A stretch of 64,000 bases of DNA from Dysosmobacter segnis (lineage in GTDB: Bacteria > Bacillota > Clostridia > Oscillospirales > Oscillospiraceae): the NCBI RefSeq assembly GCF_014297285.1, contig NZ_JACOQI010000004.1, positions 62,001-126,000 of the forward strand. Direction: 5' to 3'. A program made the position numbers and the translations under genes. Shown here one piece after another: positions 41,227 through 49,684 of the stretch. Within the stretch, counting starts at the first letter, position 1; each line of letters opens with the position of its first letter. The notes under the pieces are model-generated. The model did not search any database, had not been told where the DNA came from, and worked only from the letters and a program-made list of their open reading frames with translations.

Positions 41227-41979
41227 GTGGCAAAAATCATTTCCATCGTAAACCAAAAAGGCGGCGTGGGCAAAACCACCACCTGTGTCAATCTGGCGGC
41301 AGCTCTGGCGGAGCAGGGCAAGCGCGTCTTGCTTTGCGACTTTGACCCACAGGCCAATTCCACTTCCGGCATGGGCGTGGACAAAACCGTTTCCAAAGGC
41401 ATTTACGAGGTGCTGGTCTCCGATGTGCCCGCCGCTGACGCGGTGGTGCACACCCGATACGGAGACGTGCTCCCCTCCAACAAGGCACTGGCCGGCGCTG
41501 GCATCGAGCTCATCGGCATGGACCGCCGCGAATTTCTTCTGAAGGACGCGCTGGACCAGCTGGCGGCGGAATATGACTTCATTTTCATTGACTGCCCGCC
41601 GTCTTTGGAGCTTTTGACGCTGAACGCCCTCTGTGCTGCTGACAGCATTTTGGTTCCGGTTCAGGGCGAGTATTTCGCTCTGGAAGGTCTCAGCGACCTG
41701 ATGAACACGGTTCGCATTGTGCGGCGCTCTTTGAACCCGAAGCTGGCGCTGGAAGGCGTTCTGCTGACCATGTTCGACGGGCGCACCAATCTGGCCATGC
41801 AGGTGGCGGAAGAGGTCAAGCACTACTTCCCCGGCAAGGTCTACGCCACAGTGATCCCCCGGAACGTCCGGCTCTCTGAGGCGCCCAGCCACGGAAAGCC
41901 CATCACGGCCTATGACCGCACCTCCCGCGGTGCGGAGGCCTATCAGGCACTCGCAGTTGAGTTCCTGAAAAAACAGTAG
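41227..41979 (+). CDS. soj: chromosome partition ATPase ParA/Soj
   Basis: A 250-residue Walker-type ATPase that binds DNA when ATP-bound and moves ParB-parS complexes. The deviant Walker A is KGGVGKTT, with DFDPQANST and FIDCPPSLELLTL. The GTG at 41227 (VAKIISIVNQKGG) is chosen because it gives the standard Soj N-terminus; the longer frame adds 18 unrelated residues. Its site AGGTGG is weak. The upstream parS pair and following parB complete the partition locus. Confidence 0.95.
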   Translation: MAKIISIVNQKGGVGKTTTCVNLAAALAEQGKRVLLCDFDPQANSTSGMGVDKTVSKGIYEVLVSDVPAADAVVHTRYGDVLPSNKALAGAGIELIGMDRREFLLKDALDQLAAEYDFIFIDCPPSLELLTLNALCAADSILVPVQGEYFALEGLSDLMNTVRIVRRSLNPKLALEGVLLTMFDGRTNLAMQVAEEVKHYFPGKVYATVIPRNVRLSEAPSHGKPITAYDRTSRGAEAYQALAVEFLKKQ

Positions 41980-41993
41980 AAAGGAGCGTTTCT

Positions 41994-42884
41994 ATGGCAT
42001 CAAAAAAGCCCTCTGGTCTCGGCAGAGGACTCGGCGCCCTTTTAGGCGACGACGTGATGAAAACCGAGTCCAGCGGCAGTCTGTCACTTCCCATTTCACA
42101 GGTGGAGACCTGCTCATCACAGCCCCGGAAGCGCTTTGATGATGAATCTCTCCAGGAACTGGCGGATTCCATTTCACAGCACGGCATCATTCAGCCGTTG
42201 ACCGTGCGAAAGCTGTCATCCGGCTACTATCAGATCATTGCCGGAGAACGCCGCTGGCGGGCAGCCCGGCTGGCGGGCTTACAGGAGGTTCCGGTCATCG
42301 TGATCGAGGCCGATGACCGCAAGGCAGCCGAGCTGGCCATGATTGAAAACCTCCAGCGAGAGGACCTGAATCCCATGGAGGAAGCCGCCGGTTTTCAGTC
42401 ATTGATCGAATCCTACCACATGACGCAGGAGGAGGCCGCCCAGCGGGTAGGCAAATCCCGCAGCGCCGTGACCAATGCCCTGCGGCTGCTGGGACTGACG
42501 CCCTCCGTCCGAAAGCTGGTGGAGGAGGGCAAACTCTCCGCCGGTCACGCCCGGGCTTTGGTTCCCCTCTCCCCTTCCCTGCAGGAAAGCGCGGCCAACG
42601 CCATTGTCAGCGGCGGACTTTCCGTCCGGCAGACAGAGGCTCTGGTCAAACGGCTTTCCGCTGAGAAGAAAGAGGCGCAGGTCAAAGATCCTGACGAGGT
42701 GGATTATCTGGCAGAGGCCCAAAATGAGTTGAAGGCCCGGCTGTGCCGCGGTGTGAAGATCGTTCCCGGCCGCAAAAAAGGTCGGATCGAGCTGGAATAT
42801 TACGGCGTGGACGATCTGAACGACCTGCTGGACGCTTTGGCCGTCATCAAGGTCTCACAATTAAAGAAAGGACCCCAGGCATGA
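41994..42884 (+). CDS. spo0J: chromosome partition protein ParB/Spo0J
   Basis: A 296-residue CTP-dependent DNA clamp. The N-terminal ParA-stimulating stretch is GLGRGLGALLG. The CTPase domain has PRKRFDDE, GERRWRAARLAG and ENLQREDLNPMEEA; the helix-turn-helix reads EEAAQRVGKSRSAVTNALRLLGL, the Spo0J form that reads parS; the C-terminus is a dimerisation domain. It starts 14 bases after parA with GAAAGGAGCG. The stop overlaps the next gene (ATGA). Confidence 0.96.
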   Translation: MASKKPSGLGRGLGALLGDDVMKTESSGSLSLPISQVETCSSQPRKRFDDESLQELADSISQHGIIQPLTVRKLSSGYYQIIAGERRWRAARLAGLQEVPVIVIEADDRKAAELAMIENLQREDLNPMEEAAGFQSLIESYHMTQEEAAQRVGKSRSAVTNALRLLGLTPSVRKLVEEGKLSAGHARALVPLSPSLQESAANAIVSGGLSVRQTEALVKRLSAEKKEAQVKDPDEVDYLAEAQNELKARLCRGVKIVPGRKKGRIELEYYGVDDLNDLLDALAVIKVSQLKKGPQA

Positions 42885-43405
42885 AATTTGAAAAACGAGC
42901 TGACGGAGGCGAGGTGACGCCCGCATCCTCAGAAACGCCGGAAACCGGCAAGAAACCCGTTATCATCTATATTCTGATCCTGTTCCTGGCGGCATTTCTG
43001 CTGATGTTTCTCTCCATGCTGTCCCATCAGCGGAGCAACACGGAGGCACTGGGACAATTACAGAATTCCGTCTCCGCCATTCAGGAGATCCAGACAACAC
43101 AGGAGCAGATCATCGAGCTGCAGAAGCGGCTGGATGAAACAGAAGCAGAACGGGATGAGGCCAAGGAGGAGCTGAAGGTCATTTCCGACAGCATCTCCGA
43201 TCTGGAGAAAACGTCTCAGGCGCTGCTGGCCCTCTACAATCTTCAGCAGGAGTATCTCACCGGAAATCTGGACGGCTGCCTCCTGACCCTTCAGGAGATC
43301 AGCGACCAGCATCTGGACGAGCTTCTGCCCAGCACCAATACGGAAGGCGTTACGCCTCCGGCCCAGCGGTATCAGGAATTAAAAGAAGCGATCTTAAACA
43401 AGTAA
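42881..43405 (+). CDS. coiled-coil membrane protein of unknown function
   Basis: A 174-residue protein. Residues 1-25 are cytoplasmic and charged, 26-46 a membrane helix (VIIYILILFLAAFLLMFLSML), and 50-120 a long coiled coil (ALGQLQNSVSAIQEIQTTQE, then IELQKRLDETEAERDEAKEE). The last 60 residues look helical and tetratricopeptide-like (YNLQQEYLTGNLDGCLLTLQ). It starts within the parB stop codon (ATGA) and so is translationally coupled to it. No family recognised; a link to partition or division is inferred only from position. Confidence 0.75.
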   Translation: MKFEKRADGGEVTPASSETPETGKKPVIIYILILFLAAFLLMFLSMLSHQRSNTEALGQLQNSVSAIQEIQTTQEQIIELQKRLDETEAERDEAKEELKVISDSISDLEKTSQALLALYNLQQEYLTGNLDGCLLTLQEISDQHLDELLPSTNTEGVTPPAQRYQELKEAILNK

Positions 43406-43454
43406 ACATTATCATTACAATTATTTCGATCAAATCGATCAAGGAGAATGAACT

Positions 43455-44762
43455 ATGCTCGACATTAAGTTTATCCGGGAAAATCCCGACATTGTGAAGG
43501 AAAACATCAAGAAGAAGTTCCAGGACGAGAAGCTGCCCCTGGTGGATGAGGTCATCGAGCTGGACAGCCAGCGCCGGGCCAACATTCAGGAGGCAGACCA
43601 GCTCCGTTCCGACCGCAACCGCCTGAGCAAGCAGGTCGGTATGCTGATGGGTCAGGCCAAGAAGGACCCCAGCAAGCTGGCTGAGGCCGAGGCTGTGAAG
43701 AAGCAGGTCACCGATGAGGCTGAGCGGCTGGCCGCTCTGGAAAAGCTGGAAGCTGAGCTGGACGAGAAGGTCCACCACATCATGCTCCAGATCCCCCAGA
43801 TCATTGACCCCTCCGTGCCCATCGGCCCGGACGATTCCGCCAACGTAGAGGTCCAGCGCTTCGGCGAGGCCAAGGTGCCTGACTTCCCCATCCCCTATCA
43901 CACCGACATCATGGAGAGCTTTGACGGCATTGATATGGACGCCGCCGGCCGTGTCTCCGGCTCCGGCTTCTACTACCTGCTGGGTGACATTGCCCGTCTC
44001 CACGAGGCTGTGCTGGCTTATGGCCGGGACTTCATGATCTCCAAGGGCTTCACCTACTGCATCCCCCCCTTCATGATCCACGGCAACGTGGTGGAGGGCG
44101 TTATGAGCCAGACGGATATGGACGCCATGATGTATAAAATTGAGGGCGAGGACCTGTATCTGATCGGCACCAGCGAGCACTCCATGATCGGCCGGTTCAT
44201 CGACCAGATCATTCCCTCCGACAAACTGCCCCAGACGCTGACCTCCTACTCCCCCTGCTTCCGCAAGGAGAAGGGTTCTCATGGTATTGAGGAACGCGGC
44301 GTGTACCGCATCCACCAGTTTGAGAAGCAGGAGATGATCGTGGTCTGCAAGCCCGAGGACTCCAAGGCGTGGTACGATAAGCTGTGGAACTTCTCCGTAG
44401 AGCTGTTCCGCTCCATGGACATCCCCGTGCGGCAGTTGGAGTGCTGCTCCGGCGATCTGGCGGACCTGAAGGTGAAGTCCTGCGACATTGAGGCCTGGTC
44501 CCCCCGTCAGCAGAAGTACTTTGAGGTGTGCTCCTGCTCCAACCTGGGCGACGCTCAGGCCCGCCGTCTGCGCATCCGCTACAAGGATGAAAACGGCAAG
44601 ATGCAGCTCTGCCACACGCTGAACAACACCTGTGTGGCACCTCCCCGTATGCTGATCGCCTTCCTGGAAAACAACCTTCAGGCGGACGGCACCGTGAAGA
44701 TTCCCGAGGTCCTGTGGCCCTACATGGGCGGCACCAAGGTTCTGGTCCCGACCAAGAAGTAA
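43455..44762 (+). CDS. serS: seryl-tRNA synthetase
   Basis: Class II synthetase that charges tRNA-Ser and tRNA-Sec; 435 residues. The N-terminal antiparallel coiled coil (EAEAVKKQVTDEAERLAALE) grips the long variable arm. The core has motif 2 SPCFRKEKGSHG and motif 3 near NNTCVAPPRMLIAFLENN. It starts behind CAAGGAGAA. No T-box precedes it, unlike three other synthetase genes here. Confidence 0.97.
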   Translation: MLDIKFIRENPDIVKENIKKKFQDEKLPLVDEVIELDSQRRANIQEADQLRSDRNRLSKQVGMLMGQAKKDPSKLAEAEAVKKQVTDEAERLAALEKLEAELDEKVHHIMLQIPQIIDPSVPIGPDDSANVEVQRFGEAKVPDFPIPYHTDIMESFDGIDMDAAGRVSGSGFYYLLGDIARLHEAVLAYGRDFMISKGFTYCIPPFMIHGNVVEGVMSQTDMDAMMYKIEGEDLYLIGTSEHSMIGRFIDQIIPSDKLPQTLTSYSPCFRKEKGSHGIEERGVYRIHQFEKQEMIVVCKPEDSKAWYDKLWNFSVELFRSMDIPVRQLECCSGDLADLKVKSCDIEAWSPRQQKYFEVCSCSNLGDAQARRLRIRYKDENGKMQLCHTLNNTCVAPPRMLIAFLENNLQADGTVKIPEVLWPYMGGTKVLVPTKK

Positions 44763-44763
44763 A

Positions 44764-44990
44764 TTCTTCACGCAGCCCTGTAAAAACAAGAAATCGGCTG
44801 GAAGCTACGAATTGTATTATTTGAATAGAATAATACAATTCGTAGTAGGCTGATACAGCCCATAGCAGACCACGGAGACCATGGTGGGATCATTTTAGGT
44901 CCTGAAAACGTCTCCATTCCGGTCTGCGTTCTGAAGCCATTGCGGCGCAACGGTTTCAGCTTTCAAGATTTTTCGATCAAAAGGAGGTTC
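44764..44990 (+). ncRNA. structured leader before mscL, class unknown
   Basis: The gap between serS and mscL holds a 17-base perfect palindrome (44805-44845) with outer pairs extending it, then a two-part stem (GCAGACC..GGTCTGC enclosing GGAGAC..GTCTCC, about 44865-44928) and a third hairpin (GAAGCCATTGC/GCAACGGTTTC, about 44933-44957). The order resembles a multi-stem leader that could act as a riboswitch or an independent RNA. I do not recognise a known class; the c-di-AMP ydaO consensus was considered and not seen. Confidence 0.45.
44805..44845. repeat. 17-base perfect inverted repeat
   Basis: CTACGAATTGTATTATT and its exact complement flank TGAATAG. It is far more AT-rich than its surroundings. 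No T run follows, so it is not an ordinary terminator of serS. Confidence 0.85.
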
Positions 44991-44995
44991 TTCCT

Positions 44996-45460
44996 GTGTC
45001 CGCACCCGAAAAGAAAAAAAGCTTCATGGGAGAGTTCAAAACCTTTATCGCCCGAGGCAATGTGATGGATATGGCCGTCGGCGTCATCATCGGCGGTGCG
45101 TTCGGTAAGATCTCCACTTCCCTTGTGAATGATGTCATCATGCCTCTGATCTCCGTGCTCACCGGCGGCGTTGATTTTTCCAATTGGAAGATCGTACTGA
45201 AGGCCGCTGTCGCCGGAGCCGACGGGGTGATCGATCCCGCTACGGAGGTTGCCATCAAATATGGCAGCTTCCTGGCCACGATTCTGGATTTTCTCATCAT
45301 CGCCTTTGCGGTGTTCCTAATGATCAAGACCATCAACGGCTTCCATGGCAAGCTGAAAAAGCAGGAGGAAGCCCCTGCCAAAGAACCCGCCCCACCGGAG
45401 CCCTCCAATGAGGAAAAGCTGCTGACGGAGATCCGGGATCTGCTGAAAGAGAAGAAATGA
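44996..45460 (+). CDS. mscL: large-conductance mechanosensitive channel
   Basis: A 154-residue MscL, the pentameric channel that opens under membrane tension to release solutes. An N-terminal amphipathic helix ([20 protein letters not shown]) leads into TM1 with [22 protein letters not shown], a periplasm-side loop, and TM2 ([20 protein letters not shown]). The C-terminal bundle is charged. The start is GTG at 44996 behind AAAAGGAGG. It overlaps the rsmG start (ATGATG). Confidence 0.95.
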   Translation: MSAPEKKKSFMGEFKTFIARGNVMDMAVGVIIGGAFGKISTSLVNDVIMPLISVLTGGVDFSNWKIVLKAAVAGADGVIDPATEVAIKYGSFLATILDFLIIAFAVFLMIKTINGFHGKLKKQEEAPAKEPAPPEPSNEEKLLTEIRDLLKEKK

Positions 45461-46155
45461 TGGAAGCACATCTGCGAAAAGGCTTGGCGGAATTAGGGCT
45501 GGGCGATGACGCCGCCCCCTCCCTGCTGCGGTTCGGAGAGCTGCTGCTGGAAAAAAACAAGGTGATGAATCTCACCGCCATCACGGACCCGGAGGATGTG
45601 GTATCCCTCCACTTTTTGGACAGCGCCGCATTATTGACGTTGGCGGACCTCAAGAACAAAACCGTGGTGGATGTAGGCACCGGCGCAGGTTTTCCCGGTA
45701 TGCCTCTGAAAATTTTGGAGCCGTCCATCCGCATGACGCTGCTGGACTCCTTGGGCAAGCGGATCACCTTCTTACAGGAGGTCTGCAACGAGCTGGGATT
45801 GCAGAACGTGCAGTGTGTTCACGCCCGGGCGGAGGAATTCGCGGCAGAGCACCGGCAGAGCTTTGACTTCGCCGTGTCCCGGGCCGTGGCGAATCTCAGC
45901 GTATTGTGTGAGCTGTGCCTGCCGCTGGTGAAGGCTGGCGGATACTTCCTGTCCATGAAATCCGTGGAGTCCGATGAGGAGCTGGAATCCGCTAAAAAGG
46001 CTATCAAGATCTTAGGCGGACAGGTGGAGCGGACGGCCGACTACCAGATCCCCGGCACAGAGGTGGTCCATCGGGTGATTTTTATAAAAAAAATTGCCGA
46101 AACACCAAAAAAATATCCCAGACCATTTGCAAAAATCAAAAAGAATCCGTTATAA
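45457..46155 (+). CDS. rsmG: 16S rRNA (guanine527-N7)-methyltransferase
   Basis: SAM-dependent methyltransferase RsmG/GidB for G527 of 16S rRNA; 232 residues (or 231 from the second ATG at 45460). The family segments [19 protein letters not shown] and [17 protein letters not shown] (SAM loop) and [18 protein letters not shown] are present. The start overlaps the mscL stop, so they are coupled. In many Firmicutes rsmG is near noc and parAB, close to the origin, as here. Confidence 0.95.
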   Translation: MMEAHLRKGLAELGLGDDAAPSLLRFGELLLEKNKVMNLTAITDPEDVVSLHFLDSAALLTLADLKNKTVVDVGTGAGFPGMPLKILEPSIRMTLLDSLGKRITFLQEVCNELGLQNVQCVHARAEEFAAEHRQSFDFAVSRAVANLSVLCELCLPLVKAGGYFLSMKSVESDEELESAKKAIKILGGQVERTADYQIPGTEVVHRVIFIKKIAETPKKYPRPFAKIKKNPL

Positions 46156-46156
46156 T
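46127..46156 (+). promoter_or_regulatory. promoter of the MinD-like gene
   Basis: TTGCAA (46127-46132) and a perfect TATAAT (46151-46156), spacer 18 bases, inside the end of rsmG and 33 bases before the GTG start. Confidence 0.65.
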
Positions 46157-46189
46157 AAGGATACTGGCATTTGAAAGTGAGGTGGTGTC

Positions 46190-46936
46190 GTGAGCGGACA
46201 ATGTATCGCGGTAGTGTCCGGCAAAGGCGGCACCGGTAAGACCTCCCTGACTGCCGGAGTTGGCACCGCGCTGGCCCAGAGCGGCAAGCGGGTGCTGTGC
46301 ATGGACTGCGACATCGGACTGCGGAATCTGGATCTGGCCTTGGGTCTGACGGACCGGGCGCTGATGGATTTCTCCGATGTGGCGCTGGACCGCTGCCCGC
46401 TGGAAGCGGCTGTGGTGGCGCATCCCAGTATTCCCAATCTCTATCTGCTGACGGCGCCTGTGCGAATGCGGGGGCCTGCTGTGACAGAGGATGACTTTCG
46501 GCGGATGCTGCAAAAAATCCGGCAGCAGTTTGACTTCTGTCTGCTGGACGCACCGGCAGGGCTGGGGCTGGGATTCCGACTGGCAGTCTGCGGTGCAGAC
46601 CGCTGCGTGGTAGTGACCACGCAGGATGCCTCCTCCCTGCGGGACGCCCAGCATACCGTGATGGAACTGCGGCAGTTCGGCTCCGGCCGACTGCATCTGG
46701 TGGTGAACCGGGTGCGGAAGAAGCTGCTGCACAGTATGCACGCTACCATTGATGATGCCATGGACAAGGCAGGCCTGCCTCTCATCGGCGTGATACCGGA
46801 GGATGACGCGCTGCCTGTGTCCCTGAATCAAGGAACCCCCCTTTTGCTGCGCTCTTACAATGGAGCGGCCAGCGCATACCGAAATATCGCAATTCGACTG
46901 CAGGGCGGTAAAGCGCCGCTGCTGCGGATCAGATAA
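46190..46936 (+). CDS. MinD/ParA-like ATPase
   Basis: A 248-residue deviant-Walker ATPase (KGGTGKTS) with the MinD markers DCDIGLRNLDLALGL and LLDAPAG. MinD recruits MinC to the membrane to block division at wrong sites. Here the C-terminus ends in APLLRIR and has no clear amphipathic membrane-targeting helix. The start is GTG at 46190 behind GTGAGGTGG. minC and minE are absent, but an mgsA-like gene follows, which in clostridia often ends the minCDE-rodA-mgsA row. It could be MinD or a diverged relative. Confidence 0.8.
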   Translation: MSGQCIAVVSGKGGTGKTSLTAGVGTALAQSGKRVLCMDCDIGLRNLDLALGLTDRALMDFSDVALDRCPLEAAVVAHPSIPNLYLLTAPVRMRGPAVTEDDFRRMLQKIRQQFDFCLLDAPAGLGLGFRLAVCGADRCVVVTTQDASSLRDAQHTVMELRQFGSGRLHLVVNRVRKKLLHSMHATIDDAMDKAGLPLIGVIPEDDALPVSLNQGTPLLLRSYNGAASAYRNIAIRLQGGKAPLLRIR

Positions 46937-46960
46937 GAACCCCAGAAAGGAGATCGACAG

Positions 46961-47377
46961 ATGAATATTGCTATTATGTCGCATGACAACCGGAAGGACC
47001 TGATGGTACAATTCTGTACCGCCTACGCCGGCATTCTCTCTCAGCATAACCTGTACGCTACCAACACCACCGGACACATGGTAGCGGAAGCCACGGGTCT
47101 GAAGGTACACTGCTTCCTGTCTTATGCCCACGGCGGCAGCCAGCAGATCGGCGCCCGCATCGCCTACAATGAATTCGATCTGGTACTGTTTTTCAACGAC
47201 CCCAGTAACGAAAAGATGGCCGGTGAGATCAGTTACATCTCCCGCCTGTGCGACCAGAACAATGTGCCCTTCGCCAGCAACATTGCCACGGCGGAAATGC
47301 TGGTACTGGGTCTGGCCCGGGGTGATCTGGACTGGCGTATGATCGTCAATCCCGCCAGCAACCGGCCCATCGCTTGA
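46961..47377 (+). CDS. methylglyoxal synthase homologue with altered active site
   Basis: A 138-residue protein of the MgsA family, whose active members turn dihydroxyacetone phosphate into methylglyoxal. The fold is clear (NIAIMSHDNRKDLMVQF, ATNTTG, EATGLKVHCFLS, NIATAEMLVLGLARGDLDW). His8-Asp9 and Asp80 are kept. But the catalytic aspartate (Asp71 of E. coli, in GGDQQ) is Ser60 here, and the H-x-x-D segment (His98, Asp101 in E. coli) is replaced by KMAGEIS. I expect loss or change of activity. It follows the MinD-like gene by 24 bases. Confidence 0.85.
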   Translation: MNIAIMSHDNRKDLMVQFCTAYAGILSQHNLYATNTTGHMVAEATGLKVHCFLSYAHGGSQQIGARIAYNEFDLVLFFNDPSNEKMAGEISYISRLCDQNNVPFASNIATAEMLVLGLARGDLDWRMIVNPASNRPIA

Positions 47378-47402
47378 CAAATCGCCGGAAAACGGCTACT
47401 AT
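47374..47402 (+). promoter_or_regulatory. promoter of the hisS-aspS operon
   Basis: Perfect TTGACA (47374-47379, overlapping the stop codon of the MgsA-like gene) and TACTAT (47397-47402), spacer 17 bases. Confidence 0.75.
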
Positions 47403-47409
47403 CAAATGA

Positions 47410-47645
47410 ATACACCGCTATGACGCCGCAGCAGTAGGCCGGAACGCAGTCTCACAGAGAGGGGTGCAATGCTGAAAGCATCCCGTCTGCCCCGGAGGAA
47501 GGACAGCGGCGGAGCGGGGACGGAAACGTCCACGGTCCCCTTCCCGTACCAGAAGGCCAAAGGGGGCAGTCTGCCCCGAATTTGGGTGGCACCACGAAGC
47601 GTAAGCTCTCGTCCCAAAGCTATGGGACGGGAGCGTTTTTTTGCA
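47410..47645 (+). promoter_or_regulatory. T-box riboswitch, aspartate specifier
   Basis: The leader has the T-box core (TTTGGGTGGCACCACGAAGC, 47581-47600) and a terminator with arms around GCTCTCGTCCC/GGGACGGGAGC and seven Ts (47605-47642). Stem I closes with CGCCGC (47424-47429) and GCGGCG (47506-47511); the internal loop has AGTA on the 5' side and GAC (47502-47504) on the 3' side at the specifier position. GAC is an aspartate codon, fitting aspS as the last gene of the operon, although hisS is first. Confidence 0.85.
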
Positions 47646-47715
47646 GTTTTTACGATCCTATAACGCCCTGTTTCAGCGGAAAACTCAGTAATATCACCCG
47701 AAAAGGAGTATTTTT

Positions 47716-49071
47716 ATGGCAAAAATGACCCCCCGGACGCTGTCCGGCTTTATGGAGCTTCTCCCGGCGCCCCAACAGCAGATGGAGCGCATCATGGAGA
47801 TCCTCCGCAAGACCTATTCCCTGTACGGCTTCACGCCCCTGGATACCCCCGTCATCGAGTCCAGTGAGGTGCTGCTGGCCAAGGCCGGCGGCGAGACGGA
47901 AAAGCAGATCTACCGCTTCCAGAAGGGCGACAGCGACCTCTCCCTCCGCTTTGACCTGACGGTGCCTCTGGCCAAGTATGTGGCCCTCCACTACAATGAG
48001 CTGTCCTTCCCCTTCCGCCGGTATCAGATCGGCAAGGTGTATCGGGGCGAGCGTGCCCAGCGGGGCCGGTTCCGTGAGTTCTATCAGGCGGACATTGACA
48101 TCATCGGCGACGGCAAGCTGGACATCACCAACGAGGCGGAGATCCCCTCTATCATCTATCAGACCTTCTCCACCCTGGGCCTGAAGCGGTTCCAGATCCG
48201 GGTGAACAACCGGAAGATCCTGAACGGCTTCTACGCCATGCTGGGCCTGACGGAGAAATCCGCCGACGTGATGCGCACCGTGGACAAGCTGGATAAGATC
48301 GGTCCCGAAAAGGTAAAAACCATTCTGGTAGAGGATTTCGCCGTCAGTGAGAGCGACGCCGATGAGATCTTGAAGTTCATCGCCATCAAGGGCAGCAATG
48401 CAGAGGTCCTGACGGCGCTGGAGGGCTACACTGGCAGAAACGAGATGTTCGATCAGGGGCTCAGCGAGCTGAACACCGTGGTGAAGTATCTGGCGGACTT
48501 TGGCGTACCTGCGGAGAATTTCGCCGTGGATCTCACCATTGCCCGTGGTCTGGATTACTACACCGGCACGGTCTATGAGACCACGCTGCTGGATCACCCG
48601 GAGATCGGCTCCGTGTGCTCCGGCGGACGGTATGACAATCTGGCGGAGTTCTACACGGACAAGCAGCTCCCCGGCGTGGGCATTTCCATCGGCCTGACCC
48701 GGCTGTTCTATGTGCTGGGCGAGCAGGGGATGCTGAATCCGGAGCTGCCCACCGCCCCGGCGGATGTGCTGATCCTGCCTATGACGGAGGACCTCTCCCC
48801 CGCCATCGCCCTGGCGACACAGCTGCGGCAGGCGGGTATCCGCACCCAGCTCCACTGCGAGCAGAAGAAGTTCAAGGCCAAGATGAGCTATGCCGACAAG
48901 CTGTCCATCCCCTATGTGATCTTCCTGGGTGAGGACGAGATCAGCGTCGGCGTGGTGGCCTGCAAGGACATGAAGTCCGGCGAGCAGACCAAACTGAATA
49001 CGCAGGAGACCATCGACCGGATCAAGGCCGGTCTTGCTGAACTGGAAAAAGGAAGCGTGATCGTGGAATAA
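47716..49071 (+). CDS. hisS: histidyl-tRNA synthetase
   Basis: Class II synthetase for histidine; 451 residues. Motif 2 lies in FPFRRYQIGKVYRGERAQRGR, the histidine motifs are LTIARGLDYYTGTVYE and the GGRYDNL block, and the anticodon-binding domain ends the protein. It starts behind AAAAGGAGT after the T-box. It is followed by a small unknown gene and aspS in one operon. Confidence 0.96.
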   Translation: MAKMTPRTLSGFMELLPAPQQQMERIMEILRKTYSLYGFTPLDTPVIESSEVLLAKAGGETEKQIYRFQKGDSDLSLRFDLTVPLAKYVALHYNELSFPFRRYQIGKVYRGERAQRGRFREFYQADIDIIGDGKLDITNEAEIPSIIYQTFSTLGLKRFQIRVNNRKILNGFYAMLGLTEKSADVMRTVDKLDKIGPEKVKTILVEDFAVSESDADEILKFIAIKGSNAEVLTALEGYTGRNEMFDQGLSELNTVVKYLADFGVPAENFAVDLTIARGLDYYTGTVYETTLLDHPEIGSVCSGGRYDNLAEFYTDKQLPGVGISIGLTRLFYVLGEQGMLNPELPTAPADVLILPMTEDLSPAIALATQLRQAGIRTQLHCEQKKFKAKMSYADKLSIPYVIFLGEDEISVGVVACKDMKSGEQTKLNTQETIDRIKAGLAELEKGSVIVE

Positions 49072-49090
49072 CCACAGAAAGGAGCCTGTT

Positions 49091-49615
49091 ATGAAGCTGA
49101 CTCTGAAGCGTGACCTGCCGCTGCTGCTGGCGGCGTTGCTGGTGATCTGGGGGCTTTGGTATGCCCGGCCCATCGGCGTGGAAACCCTGTATCCGGAACT
49201 GGAGCCGGACATCATTGAGGTGTATTTGTCGGATTTCACCACATACCGCCATGAGGATCGGCGCTTGAAACTCACCGCCGGGACAGAGGAATTTGACGAT
49301 CTCTGGTCGGAGATTCGGGAATTGCGGTTCCGGCGCTCCCCCTTCAACGTGGTGGTGCAGGCCCTCCCCTTCTTAGAAGGGATCGTGGATACCTACGTCA
49401 AATACCCGGAAACCGATGATTTAGATACCATGTCTATCAGCTTCGCGCAGGACAACGGAACTGATATCTGGCGATCTGAGCATCTGAAATTCGATGTGGA
49501 CGCATGGAGTTACCGGGACTTTGACCATGGGGTCACACTGCCGCTGTTGATGAAGAACGGCCACGAAATCGGGCAGAAAATGGCCCACGAGCTGTGGGAA
49601 CAGGCGGCCGAATAA
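49091..49615 (+). CDS. membrane-anchored protein of unknown function in the hisS-aspS operon
   Basis: A 174-residue protein with one N-terminal helix (LPLLLAALLVIWGLWYA) that may be a signal anchor, and a soluble outer domain rich in acidic and aromatic residues (IIEVYLSDFTTYRHEDRR, then TDDLDTMSISFAQDNGTDIW). No family recognised. It starts 19 bases after hisS with GAAAGGAGC and ends 69 bases before aspS, and so would be governed by the Asp T-box. Confidence 0.7.
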   Translation: MKLTLKRDLPLLLAALLVIWGLWYARPIGVETLYPELEPDIIEVYLSDFTTYRHEDRRLKLTAGTEEFDDLWSEIRELRFRRSPFNVVVQALPFLEGIVDTYVKYPETDDLDTMSISFAQDNGTDIWRSEHLKFDVDAWSYRDFDHGVTLPLLMKNGHEIGQKMAHELWEQAAE

Positions 49616-49684
49616 ATACAATTTGTTATTTCTGATTTTAATTATACAATTTTAAATCACTTTTCATGGAAAGGAAGCAACAAT

